From Anaerolineaceae bacterium (GTDB lineage: Bacteria; Chloroflexota; Anaerolineae; Anaerolineales; Anaerolineaceae), in NCBI GenBank assembly GCA_003448875.1, contig DLXG01000179.1:1-12030 (forward strand): a stretch of DNA of 12,030 bases, in the 5' to 3' direction. This document shows positions 1 to 7,847 of this stretch, piece by piece. Below the pieces are notes generated by a model, which searched no databases, was not told where the DNA came from, and worked only from the letters and a program-made list of their open reading frames with translations. Within the stretch, counting starts at the first letter, position 1; each line of letters opens with the position of its first letter. The translations under genes were made by a program, and so were the position numbers.

Positions 1-49
1 AATACAAAAGATTCCGGTTTTTATTCAATTCATCCTCTTCCCGCCTTTT

Positions 50-55
50 TATAAT
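50..55 (+). promoter_or_regulatory. Candidate -10 box of the galactan operon
   Basis: The hexamer TATAAT is an exact match to the sigma-70 type -10 consensus and lies 80 bases upstream of the first gene. There is no convincing -35 box: the best nearby hexamers (TTCAAT at 24-29, TTCATC at 29-34) match three of six bases and have poor spacing, which would fit an activator-dependent promoter. A small inverted repeat (GCGG at 64-67, CCGC at 73-76) lies just downstream and could be chance. The 135-base leader is cut by the window edge, so upstream activator sites may be missing. Confidence 0.35.
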
Positions 56-120
56 GATTCATAGCGGTATGTCCGCCAATCTACCAATCTGCTTTTCGTA
101 GAATCCCCAAACCACCCAAG

Positions 121-126
121 AAGGAG
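121..126 (+). promoter_or_regulatory. Ribosome binding site of the sugar-binding protein gene
   Basis: AAGGAG lies nine bases before the ATG at 136. It is the strongest Shine-Dalgarno sequence in the window, which suits the most highly needed component of an ABC importer, and it fixes the start codon. Confidence 0.8.
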
Positions 127-135
127 AAGAAAAAC

Positions 136-1716
136 ATGAAAAAACTGTTTACATTTGTTTCCCTGCTGGTGATGCTGAGCATTCTATTGGCCGCCTGTGG
201 GACACCGGCAACCCCCACACCCGCCGCTCAGCCAACCACACCTCCCACTACCGCAGCGGAACAGCCCACCTCTCCGCCGGCCCCGACCCAGCCGGCCGAA
301 CCGGTTGCCACGCTAAAAATTTGGGCAGATGACACCCGCACCCCCATCCTGCTCAGTCTGGCGGATGAATTTCTGGCGGAATACAATGTAAAACTGATCG
401 TTGAAGATCTGGGCCGCGTGCAGGATATCCGCACACCCATGATCACCGCCGCCCCGGCTGGCGAAGGCCCCGATATCTTCATCGGTGTCCATGACTGGCT
501 GGGAGCACTGGTGGAAAGCGGTCTGGTTGCCCCCATTGATCTGGGTGATAAAAAAGACGAGTTTGTACCGCTGGCACTGGAAGCCTTCACCTACACCGAT
601 GGAAAACTCTATGGCGTGCCGTATGCCACCGAGAATCTTGGCTTCTTCTACAACACCGAACTGGTGCCCGAACCACCCAAGACGTGGGACGAAGTCCTTG
701 AGATCGGGCGCAAACTGAAAGCCGAAGGCAAAATCCAGTACGCTTTCGCCATGGCCGGCGGCGGCTATGAAAACCTGCCCATCCTGACCGCCAAGGGCGG
801 CTACATCTTCGGGCGGGATGCCAATGGTGCCTGGAACCCCGATGATGTCGGTCTGGACAGTGAAGGGATGATCGCCGGGGTCAAGTTCCTTGCCGATGCC
901 GTCAAAGAAGGCCTTGTGCCTGCTACCGCCGATTACGAAACCGCTCACTCCCTGTTTGAAACCGGTCAGGCGGCATTCCTGATGGCCGGGCCTTGGGCAC
1001 TCGACCGCATCCGCAAATCCGGTGTGCCCTACAAGGTAACCGTCTTCCCCGATAACGGTGCTCCATTCCTTGGTGTTCAGGGCTTTATGGTCAACGCTTT
1101 CAGTAATAACGTCCTGCTCGCGCAAACTTTCCTGACCGAGTATGTCGCTACCGAAGAATTCATGCAGAAAATTTACGAAGCCGGTCTGCGTCCCTCCGCC
1201 TTCAAATCCGTTTTAGCCAAGATGGATGACCCGGATCTGGTTGCCATGGGTGAAGCCGGGGCTAACGCCATGCCCATGCCGAATATTCCTCAAATGGGCT
1301 CGGTGTGGAGCGCCTGGAACAACGGCATCGCACTGGCCACCAGCGGCGCGCAGTCGCCGGAGGACGCCATGAAAGATGCCGCCAATCAGGTTCGCGCGCT
1401 GATTCGTGGTGCATTGGCAGGCATGGTCAACCTGCCCGGCAATTATCAGGATATCGTCGGTTGCGGCGCCCAATGGGATCCGGCCTGCCAGGCGACCGCC
1501 ATGAAGAAAGCCGATGACGGCCTGTACTACCTGACCGTCACCCTGCCGGCCGGCGATTTCGAGTTCAAAGTTGCCCTCGACGGCGCCTGGACGGTCAATT
1601 ACGGCTCGGACGGCGCTCAGGACGGCCCCAACTATACCCTCAAAGTTGAAAAAGAAGGGAAAGTAACCTTCATCTACAACCCCGAAACTCACCTTGTGGA
1701 AGTGAAGTTCGAATAA
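136..1716 (+). CDS. ABC sugar-binding lipoprotein with fused C-terminal X25-like module
   Basis: Extracellular solute-binding protein of the MalE type, predicted to capture oligosaccharides and hand them to the two permeases encoded next. Residues 1-20 are a lipoprotein signal peptide (MKK start, hydrophobic core) ending in the lipobox LAAC with Cys21 as the lipidated residue. A Pro/Thr/Ala-rich linker runs to about residue 58. The binding domain spans about 60-430, starting with TLKIWADD and including EGPDIFIGVHDW, as in maltose-type binding proteins. At 526 residues it is about 100 longer than usual. The extra part (432-526) contains LPGNYQDIVGCGAQWDP, two cysteines, a FEFKVALDGAW stretch and NYGSDG...GPN. 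This resembles the X25 module of pullulanases such as that of Bacillus acidopullulyticus. The family match is from memory, not a search. The substrate is inferred from the GH53 neighbours to be galacto-oligosaccharides; an X25 module could instead point to alpha-glucans. Confidence 0.92.
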   Translation: MKKLFTFVSLLVMLSILLAACGTPATPTPAAQPTTPPTTAAEQPTSPPAPTQPAEPVATLKIWADDTRTPILLSLADEFLAEYNVKLIVEDLGRVQDIRTPMITAAPAGEGPDIFIGVHDWLGALVESGLVAPIDLGDKKDEFVPLALEAFTYTDGKLYGVPYATENLGFFYNTELVPEPPKTWDEVLEIGRKLKAEGKIQYAFAMAGGGYENLPILTAKGGYIFGRDANGAWNPDDVGLDSEGMIAGVKFLADAVKEGLVPATADYETAHSLFETGQAAFLMAGPWALDRIRKSGVPYKVTVFPDNGAPFLGVQGFMVNAFSNNVLLAQTFLTEYVATEEFMQKIYEAGLRPSAFKSVLAKMDDPDLVAMGEAGANAMPMPNIPQMGSVWSAWNNGIALATSGAQSPEDAMKDAANQVRALIRGALAGMVNLPGNYQDIVGCGAQWDPACQATAMKKADDGLYYLTVTLPAGDFEFKVALDGAWTVNYGSDGAQDGPNYTLKVEKEGKVTFIYNPETHLVEVKFE

Positions 1717-1730
1717 CCGAACCTCTCATG

Positions 1731-1758
1731 GAGAAGGCCGGGGGCTCCCGGCCTTCTC
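1731..1758 (+). terminator. Perfect 12-bp intercistronic hairpin (partial terminator or mRNA-stabilising stem)
   Basis: The left arm GAGAAGGCCGGG (1731-1742) and right arm CCCGGCCTTCTC (1747-1758) are perfectly complementary around the four-base loop GGCT. It begins 14 bases after the stop codon of the binding-protein gene and ends 41 bases before the MalF-type start. The following bases (TTCCTCGCG) are only weakly T-rich, so full termination is unlikely. Such a stem usually protects upstream mRNA from 3' decay and/or attenuates transcription, giving excess binding protein over permease, as known for the malE-malF intergenic region of enterobacteria. Confidence 0.75.
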
Positions 1759-1787
1759 TTCCTCGCGCTCAAACCGTTCAACTTAGC

Positions 1788-1796
1788 GGAGAAGGA
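1788..1796 (+). promoter_or_regulatory. Ribosome binding site that fixes the MalF-type start
   Basis: GGAGAAGGA directly precedes the ATG at 1800 (GGAG ends eight bases before it). A longer in-frame ATG exists at 1728, but it would place translated codons through the intercistronic hairpin and has no such site, so 1800 is preferred. Confidence 0.75.
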
Positions 1797-1799
1797 TCA

Positions 1800-3395
1800 A
1801 TGACTTCCACACCTGCCCCGCCCGTGTTCAAGAGGGGAAACTCCATTCAACTGCCCGCTTTGCCGCGCCTCATCCGCTTTGCTTTATTAATTGCACTGGA
1901 TGTGGCGGTTTTCTGGCTGCTTAACCGTCTGGCCTCGCTGGGGTATTATCCCCTGATGGCAGCCGTCCTCATCATCACCCTGTTTGTCAATTTTGTTCTG
2001 ATCCGCCGCGAAGCCTATCCCCTGCGCTGGATGTTGATTGGCCTGATCATGATGGGTCTGTTCACCATTTACCCCATAATTTTCACGGTATGGGTGGCTT
2101 TTACCAATTACGGCGAAGGCCACCTCATTACCAAGAAACAGGCCATTGACCAGATATTGGATTTAACCTATCTGCCCCCATCCGGCAAGGCTTATTCCTG
2201 GACGGCCTTTCGCTCGGATGAAGGCGATTATGCCCTGTGGTTGATAGATGCCGAGGGGAACGCCTATCTCGCCAAACCCGATGAACCGCTCTCCCAGCCC
2301 CAGCCGGGAGAAATGGGCGTCGGCCCGCTGGATGCCAGAGGAATACCCGAAAGCATCGAGGGCTACCGGCGGCTAAATCAAATTCAGGCAGCCACCGATA
2401 GAAATCTGAAAAACATCAAGTTTGGAGAAGAAGGAAAGACCATCCAGATCCGCTCGCCATCCGAAGCAGCCGAATTGCTTCCTCTTTATGTCTACGACCC
2501 GGATCTGGATGCAATGATCAATCAGGAAACCGGGGTTGTCTACAAAAACCTGCGCGGCACGTTTACCTCTGCGGATGGTAAAACCTTGCGGCCGGGATTC
2601 ATTGAGTTCATCCAATTCGACAATTTCAGAGATTTCTTCATCAGCCCGGCTCTGCGCGGGCCGCTGCTGAGGCTGGTCACCTGGAACTTTGCTTTTGCCT
2701 TTTTCAGTTTGCTCTTGAATTTTTCATTGGGGTTATTTATCGCCATCCTCTTTAACGACCCGAATTTTCCCCTCAAGAAGCTGATTCGTTCCCTGCTGAT
2801 TATTCCCTACACTGTGCCCGCCCTGATTACGATCTTGATCTGGCGGGGTATGTTGAATCCGGATATTGGCGTGATTTCGCGCTTTCTTTACAGCACAATC
2901 GGCTGGTCTCCGCAATGGTTCACCGATCCATGGTGGGCAAAAATTGCCATTCTACTGGTGAACCTGTGGCTGAGCTACCCGTACTTCATGCTCATTTGCA
3001 GCGGTGCGTTGCAATCCATATCGGAAGAAATTTACGCCGCCGCCGAAGTGGATGGGGCCAATCCCTGGCAGAAGTTCTGGAGAATTACACTGCCCCTTCT
3101 GCTGGTTGCCGTTGGACCGCTTTTAATTGCTTCGTTCACTTTCAACTTCAACAACTTCAACCTCATCTACCTCTTCAATGCTGGCGGTCCGCCCATGGCC
3201 GGGACACCAACGCCTGCCGGTCACACCGACATTTTGATCAGTTATGTTTACAATCTGGCTTTTTCCGGCAGCCGCGGGGTTAACTACGGTTTTGCTTCGG
3301 CCATCACCATCATCATCTTCTTTATTGTTGGAACCATCACCCTGTTCCAGTTCCGCTACACCCGCATGTGGGAGGAAGTCGGTGAAAATGCCTGA
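1800..3395 (+). CDS. MalF-type ABC sugar transporter permease with large extracytoplasmic loop
   Basis: One of two membrane subunits of a carbohydrate (CUT1-type) ABC importer. With the start at 1800 it has 531 residues, close to E. coli MalF (514). Hydrophobic segments lie at about 24-41, 50-68 and 77-99, followed by FTNYGEGHL as in MalF. A hydrophilic domain of about 170-180 residues (about 105-285) follows, equivalent to the MalF P2 loop that contacts the binding protein. The permease core starts near residue 290. The conserved EAA loop that docks on the ATPase is at about 410-434 (EEIYAAAEVDGANPWQKF, then RITLPL). The gene follows the hairpin after the binding-protein gene, and its last eight bases overlap the next gene, implying translational coupling. 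Family assignment is secure; galacto-oligosaccharide specificity is inferred from context. Confidence 0.95.
   Translation: MTSTPAPPVFKRGNSIQLPALPRLIRFALLIALDVAVFWLLNRLASLGYYPLMAAVLIITLFVNFVLIRREAYPLRWMLIGLIMMGLFTIYPIIFTVWVAFTNYGEGHLITKKQAIDQILDLTYLPPSGKAYSWTAFRSDEGDYALWLIDAEGNAYLAKPDEPLSQPQPGEMGVGPLDARGIPESIEGYRRLNQIQAATDRNLKNIKFGEEGKTIQIRSPSEAAELLPLYVYDPDLDAMINQETGVVYKNLRGTFTSADGKTLRPGFIEFIQFDNFRDFFISPALRGPLLRLVTWNFAFAFFSLLLNFSLGLFIAILFNDPNFPLKKLIRSLLIIPYTVPALITILIWRGMLNPDIGVISRFLYSTIGWSPQWFTDPWWAKIAILLVNLWLSYPYFMLICSGALQSISEEIYAAAEVDGANPWQKFWRITLPLLLVAVGPLLIASFTFNFNNFNLIYLFNAGGPPMAGTPTPAGHTDILISYVYNLAFSGSRGVNYGFASAITIIIFFIVGTITLFQFRYTRMWEEVGENA
3371..3378 (+). promoter_or_regulatory. Ribosome binding site of the MalG-type gene
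   Basis: GGAGGAAG lies inside the end of the preceding permease gene, nine bases before the ATG at 3388. It supports this start over the much earlier in-frame ATG at 3244, which would overlap the MalF-type gene by about 150 bases. Confidence 0.75.
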
Positions 3396-4281
3396 AAAAT
3401 CATTTCTCGAAAAATTGCGAACTTCTGCAACCGCCCAGCGCCGGTTGAGTATTGCCATCCGCCTGATCATCGCCGTGTTCCTGATCATCTTTTCGATCTT
3501 CCCGGTTCTGTGGGTTATCTCCGCCTCGCTGAGCCCAACCGGCACGCTGGCTACCCAAAGGCTGATTCCGGCTAATCCCGGCCTGGACAATTACCGCACC
3601 CTGCTATCCATGCAGCAGTTCCCATTCTGGTCGTGGTTCCTTAATTCCATCAAAATTTCCTCCATCACCGCAGTTCTTTCGCTTTCAATCACCACCGTGG
3701 CCGCTTATGCCTTCTCACGCTTCCGCTTCCGCGGCCGCCAAACCATGCTGAAAGCCATCCTGCTCATCAATGTATTTCCCAGCCTGCTGGCCCTGGTTGC
3801 CATCTTCCTGATGTTCTCTCAGGTTGGTGACGTGATTCCCTTCCTCGGGTTGGATAACCACAACAGCCTTGTTCTGGTTTATCTGGGTGGGGCTATGGGT
3901 GTCAACATCTGGCTGATGAAAGGTTTTATGGATACCATCCCGCGGGATATTGATGAGTCGGCACAAGTAGAAGGGGCTTCTGACTGGCAGATTTTCACCC
4001 GTCTGATTCTGCCCCTGCTGCGCCCCATTCTGATCGTCATTCTGATCTTGAACTACATCACCACCTACGGTGATTTCGTGCTGGCGCGGATTCTCTTGCG
4101 CAGCAACGAGAAGTACACCCTCATGGTCGGTTTGCAAATCTTTGCCGGTGCCCAATTTCAGCAAAGGTGGGGTGTATTTGCTGCCGGGGCGTTGATGGGT
4201 GCCCTGCCAATTATGATCATTTACCTCGCGCTGCAAGACCAAATCGTTGGCGGGCTGACGCGCGGAGCAGTCAAAGGTTAA
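3388..4281 (+). CDS. MalG-type ABC sugar transporter permease
   Basis: Second membrane subunit of the importer, 297 residues against 296 for E. coli MalG. The first membrane segment is at about 23-46 (RLIIAVFLIIFSIFPVLWVI), followed by a short external region and five more hydrophobic segments. The ATPase-docking EAA loop is at about 188-212 (DIDESAQVEGASDWQIF, then LILPLL), with Glu-Gly where many family members have Asp-Gly. The start ATG overlaps the previous stop (ATGCCTGA). The next gene begins only 2 or 26 bases after its stop. It should pair with the MalF-type subunit as a heterodimer and needs a MalK/MsmX-type ATPase, which is not in this window. Confidence 0.95.
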   Translation: MPEKSFLEKLRTSATAQRRLSIAIRLIIAVFLIIFSIFPVLWVISASLSPTGTLATQRLIPANPGLDNYRTLLSMQQFPFWSWFLNSIKISSITAVLSLSITTVAAYAFSRFRFRGRQTMLKAILLINVFPSLLALVAIFLMFSQVGDVIPFLGLDNHNSLVLVYLGGAMGVNIWLMKGFMDTIPRDIDESAQVEGASDWQIFTRLILPLLRPILIVILILNYITTYGDFVLARILLRSNEKYTLMVGLQIFAGAQFQQRWGVFAAGALMGALPIMIIYLALQDQIVGGLTRGAVKG

Positions 4282-4295
4282 AAATGCGACCCGAC

Positions 4296-4299
4296 AGGA
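4296..4299 (+). promoter_or_regulatory. Ribosome binding site supporting the 4308 start of the exported galactanase
   Basis: AGGA followed by AAA lies eight bases before the ATG at 4308. A competing in-frame ATG at 4284 has only AAAGG at 4273-4277, six bases away. The 4308 start gives a short basic n-region typical of a signal peptide; the 4284 start adds eight residues and cannot be excluded. Confidence 0.5.
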
Positions 4300-4307
4300 A
4301 AACTCAG

Positions 4308-5975
4308 ATGTCTCACAAACACTTTTTGATTGGGATTACCGTTTTACTGATGTTCAGCCTGGCTGGGATCACGGCTGCCTGTACATCGCCCCAGTCAAAC
4401 CAGCCGCTTTCAACCACCGAATCACCGGCGCTGCCCACTCAAGCGGCTACAAGCGAACCGCTTCCCATTCAGAACACACCAACTGTTGATCAAACCGAAC
4501 AGCCCTCACAACCGATCAGTCTGACCAACCCCGGTTTTGAAGAACAGGACACCCTTGGAAAACCGGTCGGCTGGCAGAGCAGCGGCACGGTTGAAGCGGT
4601 GATGATCGAAGAACGCGGTCATTCGGGCGCTTTCCGGCTGACTCATAAATCCACGCAGCCCTATCGGGTGGAAACATGGCAGAAGGTCAGCGGTCTGACA
4701 GAAGGCTGGTACACGCTGGGTGGCTGGTTTCGCTCCAGCGGCGGGCAAAACGAGGTATACCTTGCCCTCGAATGCAGCGGTGTGGAAAAACGAACGGTGA
4801 TCCCCTCCACCTCTCCCGGCTACCGCTGGCTGCACCTCGTCGTGTCAAATGAATCCAAGGATGGTGAATGTACCATCCGCCTTGTGTCCGACGGCCCGGC
4901 GGATACATGGGTGAGCGTGGACGATCTCGAATTAACTCCCGGCCGCACCGCTCTTTCCATTCTCGGTGCTGATATTTCCAGTTTGAAGAAATCGGAAGAT
5001 TTCGGCGGTGTTTATCGCTATCCTGACGGTAGCGCGGCAGATGCCCTGCAAATCCTCAAGGATTACGGTCTGAATTATGCCCGTCTGCGGGTTTGGGTCA
5101 ACTCGCCCGATGGTTACCATGAGAAAGACGAATTGCTGGAAATGGCCAGACGCTTGAAAGAAAAAGACATCAAATTGCTGGTAGATTTCCACTACTCAGA
5201 CCATTGGGCCGACCCGGGTAAGCAAATCAAACCGGCTGCCTGGAAGGATCTCCCCTTCGAACAGCTCAAGCAGGCGGTTTACGATCACACCTACGATGTA
5301 TGTTCCAGTCTGGTGGCCCAGGGAACGCCGCCGGACATGGTGCAATTGGGCAACGAGATCAATGCCGGTATGTTGTGGCCGGACGGCGATTACAACCATT
5401 TTGATAATCTGTCCGAACTGCTAAAAGCCGGCTATCAGGCAATACAGGATTGCTCCCCTTCGACCATTGTAATGCTGCACATCGCCGAAGGCGGAGACAA
5501 TGACATGGCGCGCTGGTGGTTTGATAACATCACCCGCCGCAATGTGCCCTTCGATGTGATCGGCATATCCTACTACCCCTTCTGGCATGGGACACTGCCC
5601 CAATTGCAGGGGAATTTGAACGATATTTCCGAGCGGTACGACAAGGATGTAATCGTCGTAGAAACGGCTTACGCTTTTACCGAACAGAATAAAGACGGCC
5701 TGGCCAATATTGCCAGCCCCGAGCTAATGACACCCGGTTACCCTTATACACCGGAAGGGCAGCGCGCCATGCTGCGCGATATTATGAGCACCGTGCGCGG
5801 AGTGCTCAACGGGCGTGGATTGGGCGTCTTCTGGTGGGATGCCACATGGACGGCCGTGACCGGCAACGGTTGGGACGCCACCGATCCTGCCTCCGGCAAC
5901 GCCTGGGAAAATCAAGCCCTCTTCGATTATGGTGACCGCGCGTTACCGGCCTTAGAGGAATTCCTCAACCCATAA
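4308..5975 (+). CDS. Exported lipoprotein GH53 endo-beta-1,4-galactanase with carbohydrate-binding module
   Basis: Glycoside hydrolase family 53 enzyme (arabinogalactan endo-beta-1,4-galactanase), which cuts internal beta-1,4 bonds of galactan at the cell surface. With the 4308 start it has 555 residues. The signal peptide ends at Cys25 (ITAAC; Thr at -3 is a weak lipobox position), followed by a Ser/Thr/Pro/Gln linker to about 65. A beta-sandwich module covers about 66-215: it opens with the LTNPGFEE motif common to CBM4/9-, CBM22- and CBM61-like folds and ends in WVSVDDLEL. CBM61, a galactan binder known on GH53 enzymes, is the best guess. The catalytic barrel runs from about 218 (GADISSLKKSED) to the end. 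Glu350 in QLGNEIN is the expected acid/base and Glu452 in VIVVETAYAF the expected nucleophile; FFWWDATW-like FWWDATWT and GNGWD are also family-typical. The catalytic part closely resembles the second GH53 gene downstream. An in-frame ATG at 4284 is an alternative start. Confidence 0.93.
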   Translation: MSHKHFLIGITVLLMFSLAGITAACTSPQSNQPLSTTESPALPTQAATSEPLPIQNTPTVDQTEQPSQPISLTNPGFEEQDTLGKPVGWQSSGTVEAVMIEERGHSGAFRLTHKSTQPYRVETWQKVSGLTEGWYTLGGWFRSSGGQNEVYLALECSGVEKRTVIPSTSPGYRWLHLVVSNESKDGECTIRLVSDGPADTWVSVDDLELTPGRTALSILGADISSLKKSEDFGGVYRYPDGSAADALQILKDYGLNYARLRVWVNSPDGYHEKDELLEMARRLKEKDIKLLVDFHYSDHWADPGKQIKPAAWKDLPFEQLKQAVYDHTYDVCSSLVAQGTPPDMVQLGNEINAGMLWPDGDYNHFDNLSELLKAGYQAIQDCSPSTIVMLHIAEGGDNDMARWWFDNITRRNVPFDVIGISYYPFWHGTLPQLQGNLNDISERYDKDVIVVETAYAFTEQNKDGLANIASPELMTPGYPYTPEGQRAMLRDIMSTVRGVLNGRGLGVFWWDATWTAVTGNGWDATDPASGNAWENQALFDYGDRALPALEEFLNP

Positions 5976-6017
5976 ATCACTTGTAATCTCAACCCATCGG
6001 CAAAGAAGAACAAAGAT

Positions 6018-7847
6018 ATGGCAAAGTTTTATTTGAACATCGTCCACCGGCCCGAAATGGTGCCCGAATACATTCAAAAAGAAGCCGAGCACGGCAAGAA
6101 AGAAGACCTTACCCGCCGCTCAGTGTTGCAAGAGTCGCTGGATATTTTCCGCACCCAGCAGCAGATCGCCCATGACAACGGTTTGCGTACCACCATTCAA
6201 ATGACCTATGCAAGCCTTTTTAATGAAGAAGCCATTGCCATCGCAAAAGAACATCATCAGCGCTATGGCGATGAAATCGGTTTAACTTTCCTCGGCTTGC
6301 AGTGCAAAGAATTCCGCGAAAAATTCCACTCCAAAGAACTGGCCATCTGGCTCTTTTCGATGGAAGATAAACGCCGTATCGTTGATGAACTTTTCTCGAA
6401 ATTCTACGAGGTGTTCGGCTTCTTCCCAACCTCCACCGGCTCTTATTACATGGATGCCGAACTGGTGAACTACATCAAAGAAAAATACCCGATGATCAAA
6501 GTAGCCGTGGCGACCTGTTGGGAAGAAGGCCCCAAAGCCTACCGTAACGCCAACAATTCATGGTACACCCTGCTGGATGGAGGCCCGTGGAACCCCTGGA
6601 TTCCTTCCAAACGCAACATCCACTGCATTGCCTCCGATGCGGAGGATGACATTGGCATTGTAGCCATTCCCCATCTCTCGCGTGACCTGATGGCCGTCTT
6701 CGACGGCCCCGGCTCCTACTACGGCACCCACCCGCAGAATATCCTGCGCGGCATGGTCTACGAGAACGGTGAAATCCCCTACTTCAAGAATCTGGTTGAC
6801 CAGTACCGTGCCCTGCATAAATACAACCACGGCTATGCCTATAACATGATGTTTGTGGGGCCGGGATGGATGAGCAAAAGCGGCCGCTGGGAATCCGATT
6901 ACAACCTGTTACTGAAAAGTTACAAAGATGCCATGGCTTACTACGGCGAGCTGAAACGCAAAGGTGAACTGCAAGACCTGACCATGAGCGAATTTGCCGA
7001 TATCTACCGTCAGGAACACACCTACACGCAACCCGAATGCGCGCTGTGGAAAGATATCCTCTACGGCTCCCGGCGTCAGATGTTCTGGTATGCCGACCCG
7101 TGGATGCGTTTCTGTCTGGACATGAATCAGGGCGGTGCAATGGTGGATTTGCGCCCCTACGCCGCCAAACTGGTGCGCCCCTGCGGAGTCGGCACAAAAG
7201 CCAATCAGGATGCTTCCTATCCTTACCTTGTTCAATCCCTCTACCGTGCCGGTTACTTTACCCATTATGCCGGAGAGGGGGCGGTGAAAAGCTGCAAAAT
7301 CAGTCATGGCAGCGAGCAGATAGACCTGTGCACCTGCCGCACCCTGGCCAGATTTTCCGAAGAAGGTCAGACCCGCATTCTCACCCTTGACCCGGTGACC
7401 ATTGAATTTGAAGATGTGGTGATCAAGGTCCAGTCCATATTCCGCCTGACCGAAGGAAGCGGCGAAATCGAAATCATCCGGCGCATCATCGAATCGAGTG
7501 ACCCGCAGGCAGAGTTTACCGTGGATGAATACCTGACCGGCTGTTACGGCACAACCGAATATCCAGAGGATTTGAGCGGAGTTCGGTTAAGGCTGGTAAG
7601 CTCCGCTGGGGTGGATGCCATCGAGTATGCCTACAAATGCCGCGAAGCCGAGCTGGAAGACATCCAGCGGGTAGAGGCACTGATACCGCAGGTAGACACC
7701 CTGCTCACCATGCGCGCTGATGGACTTGCTTCCGGGTATTACCGTGAGGGATTTTCTTTCTCACCCATGTACACCATCGGTATCAAGAAATCCGTTAAAT
7801 CGAATGGGGAACTACGAACATGGCTCAAGGTCGCAAAGGCAAGTTGA
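6018..7847 (+). CDS. Cytoplasmic protein of unknown function, putative deacetylase/GH57-like barrel plus beta-sandwich
   Basis: 609 residues, no signal peptide or membrane segment, so cytoplasmic. I do not recognise it with certainty. The N-terminal 300 or so residues alternate short beta strands and helices like the NodB deacetylase or GH57 class of barrels: FYLNIVHRPE at the start, YGDEIGLTFLG at about 84-94, FFPTSTGSYYMDAEL at about 135-149, VAVATCWEEG, then GGPWNPWIPSK at 188-198 and IPHLSRDL with His219 and Asp223. The last 200 residues are beta-rich and may form a sandwich domain, as in many glycosidases. The motif pattern recalls the DUF3863/DUF3864 proteins known from Bacteroidota; that is a memory-based suggestion to test. 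It lies 42 bases after the exported GH53 and overlaps the next gene by 28 bases, so it is in the same operon. A role in processing imported galacto-oligosaccharides, possibly as a glycosidase, is inference from position only. Confidence 0.9.
   Translation: MAKFYLNIVHRPEMVPEYIQKEAEHGKKEDLTRRSVLQESLDIFRTQQQIAHDNGLRTTIQMTYASLFNEEAIAIAKEHHQRYGDEIGLTFLGLQCKEFREKFHSKELAIWLFSMEDKRRIVDELFSKFYEVFGFFPTSTGSYYMDAELVNYIKEKYPMIKVAVATCWEEGPKAYRNANNSWYTLLDGGPWNPWIPSKRNIHCIASDAEDDIGIVAIPHLSRDLMAVFDGPGSYYGTHPQNILRGMVYENGEIPYFKNLVDQYRALHKYNHGYAYNMMFVGPGWMSKSGRWESDYNLLLKSYKDAMAYYGELKRKGELQDLTMSEFADIYRQEHTYTQPECALWKDILYGSRRQMFWYADPWMRFCLDMNQGGAMVDLRPYAAKLVRPCGVGTKANQDASYPYLVQSLYRAGYFTHYAGEGAVKSCKISHGSEQIDLCTCRTLARFSEEGQTRILTLDPVTIEFEDVVIKVQSIFRLTEGSGEIEIIRRIIESSDPQAEFTVDEYLTGCYGTTEYPEDLSGVRLRLVSSAGVDAIEYAYKCREAELEDIQRVEALIPQVDTLLTMRADGLASGYYREGFSFSPMYTIGIKKSVKSNGELRTWLKVAKAS

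Noticed and set aside
313..1125. Long open frame (270 codons) antisense to the sugar-binding protein gene
   Set aside because: It lies wholly inside a well-supported gene on the opposite strand, has no recognisable domain, and reflects codon bias of the sense gene.
1728..1799. Upstream in-frame ATG giving a 555-residue MalF-type protein
   Set aside because: The added 24 codons run through the perfect hairpin, and the strong ribosome binding site points to the ATG at 1800.
4167..4307. Upstream in-frame ATG extending the exported galactanase by 47 residues
   Set aside because: It overlaps the MalG-type gene by over 100 bases and would bury the lipoprotein signal peptide.
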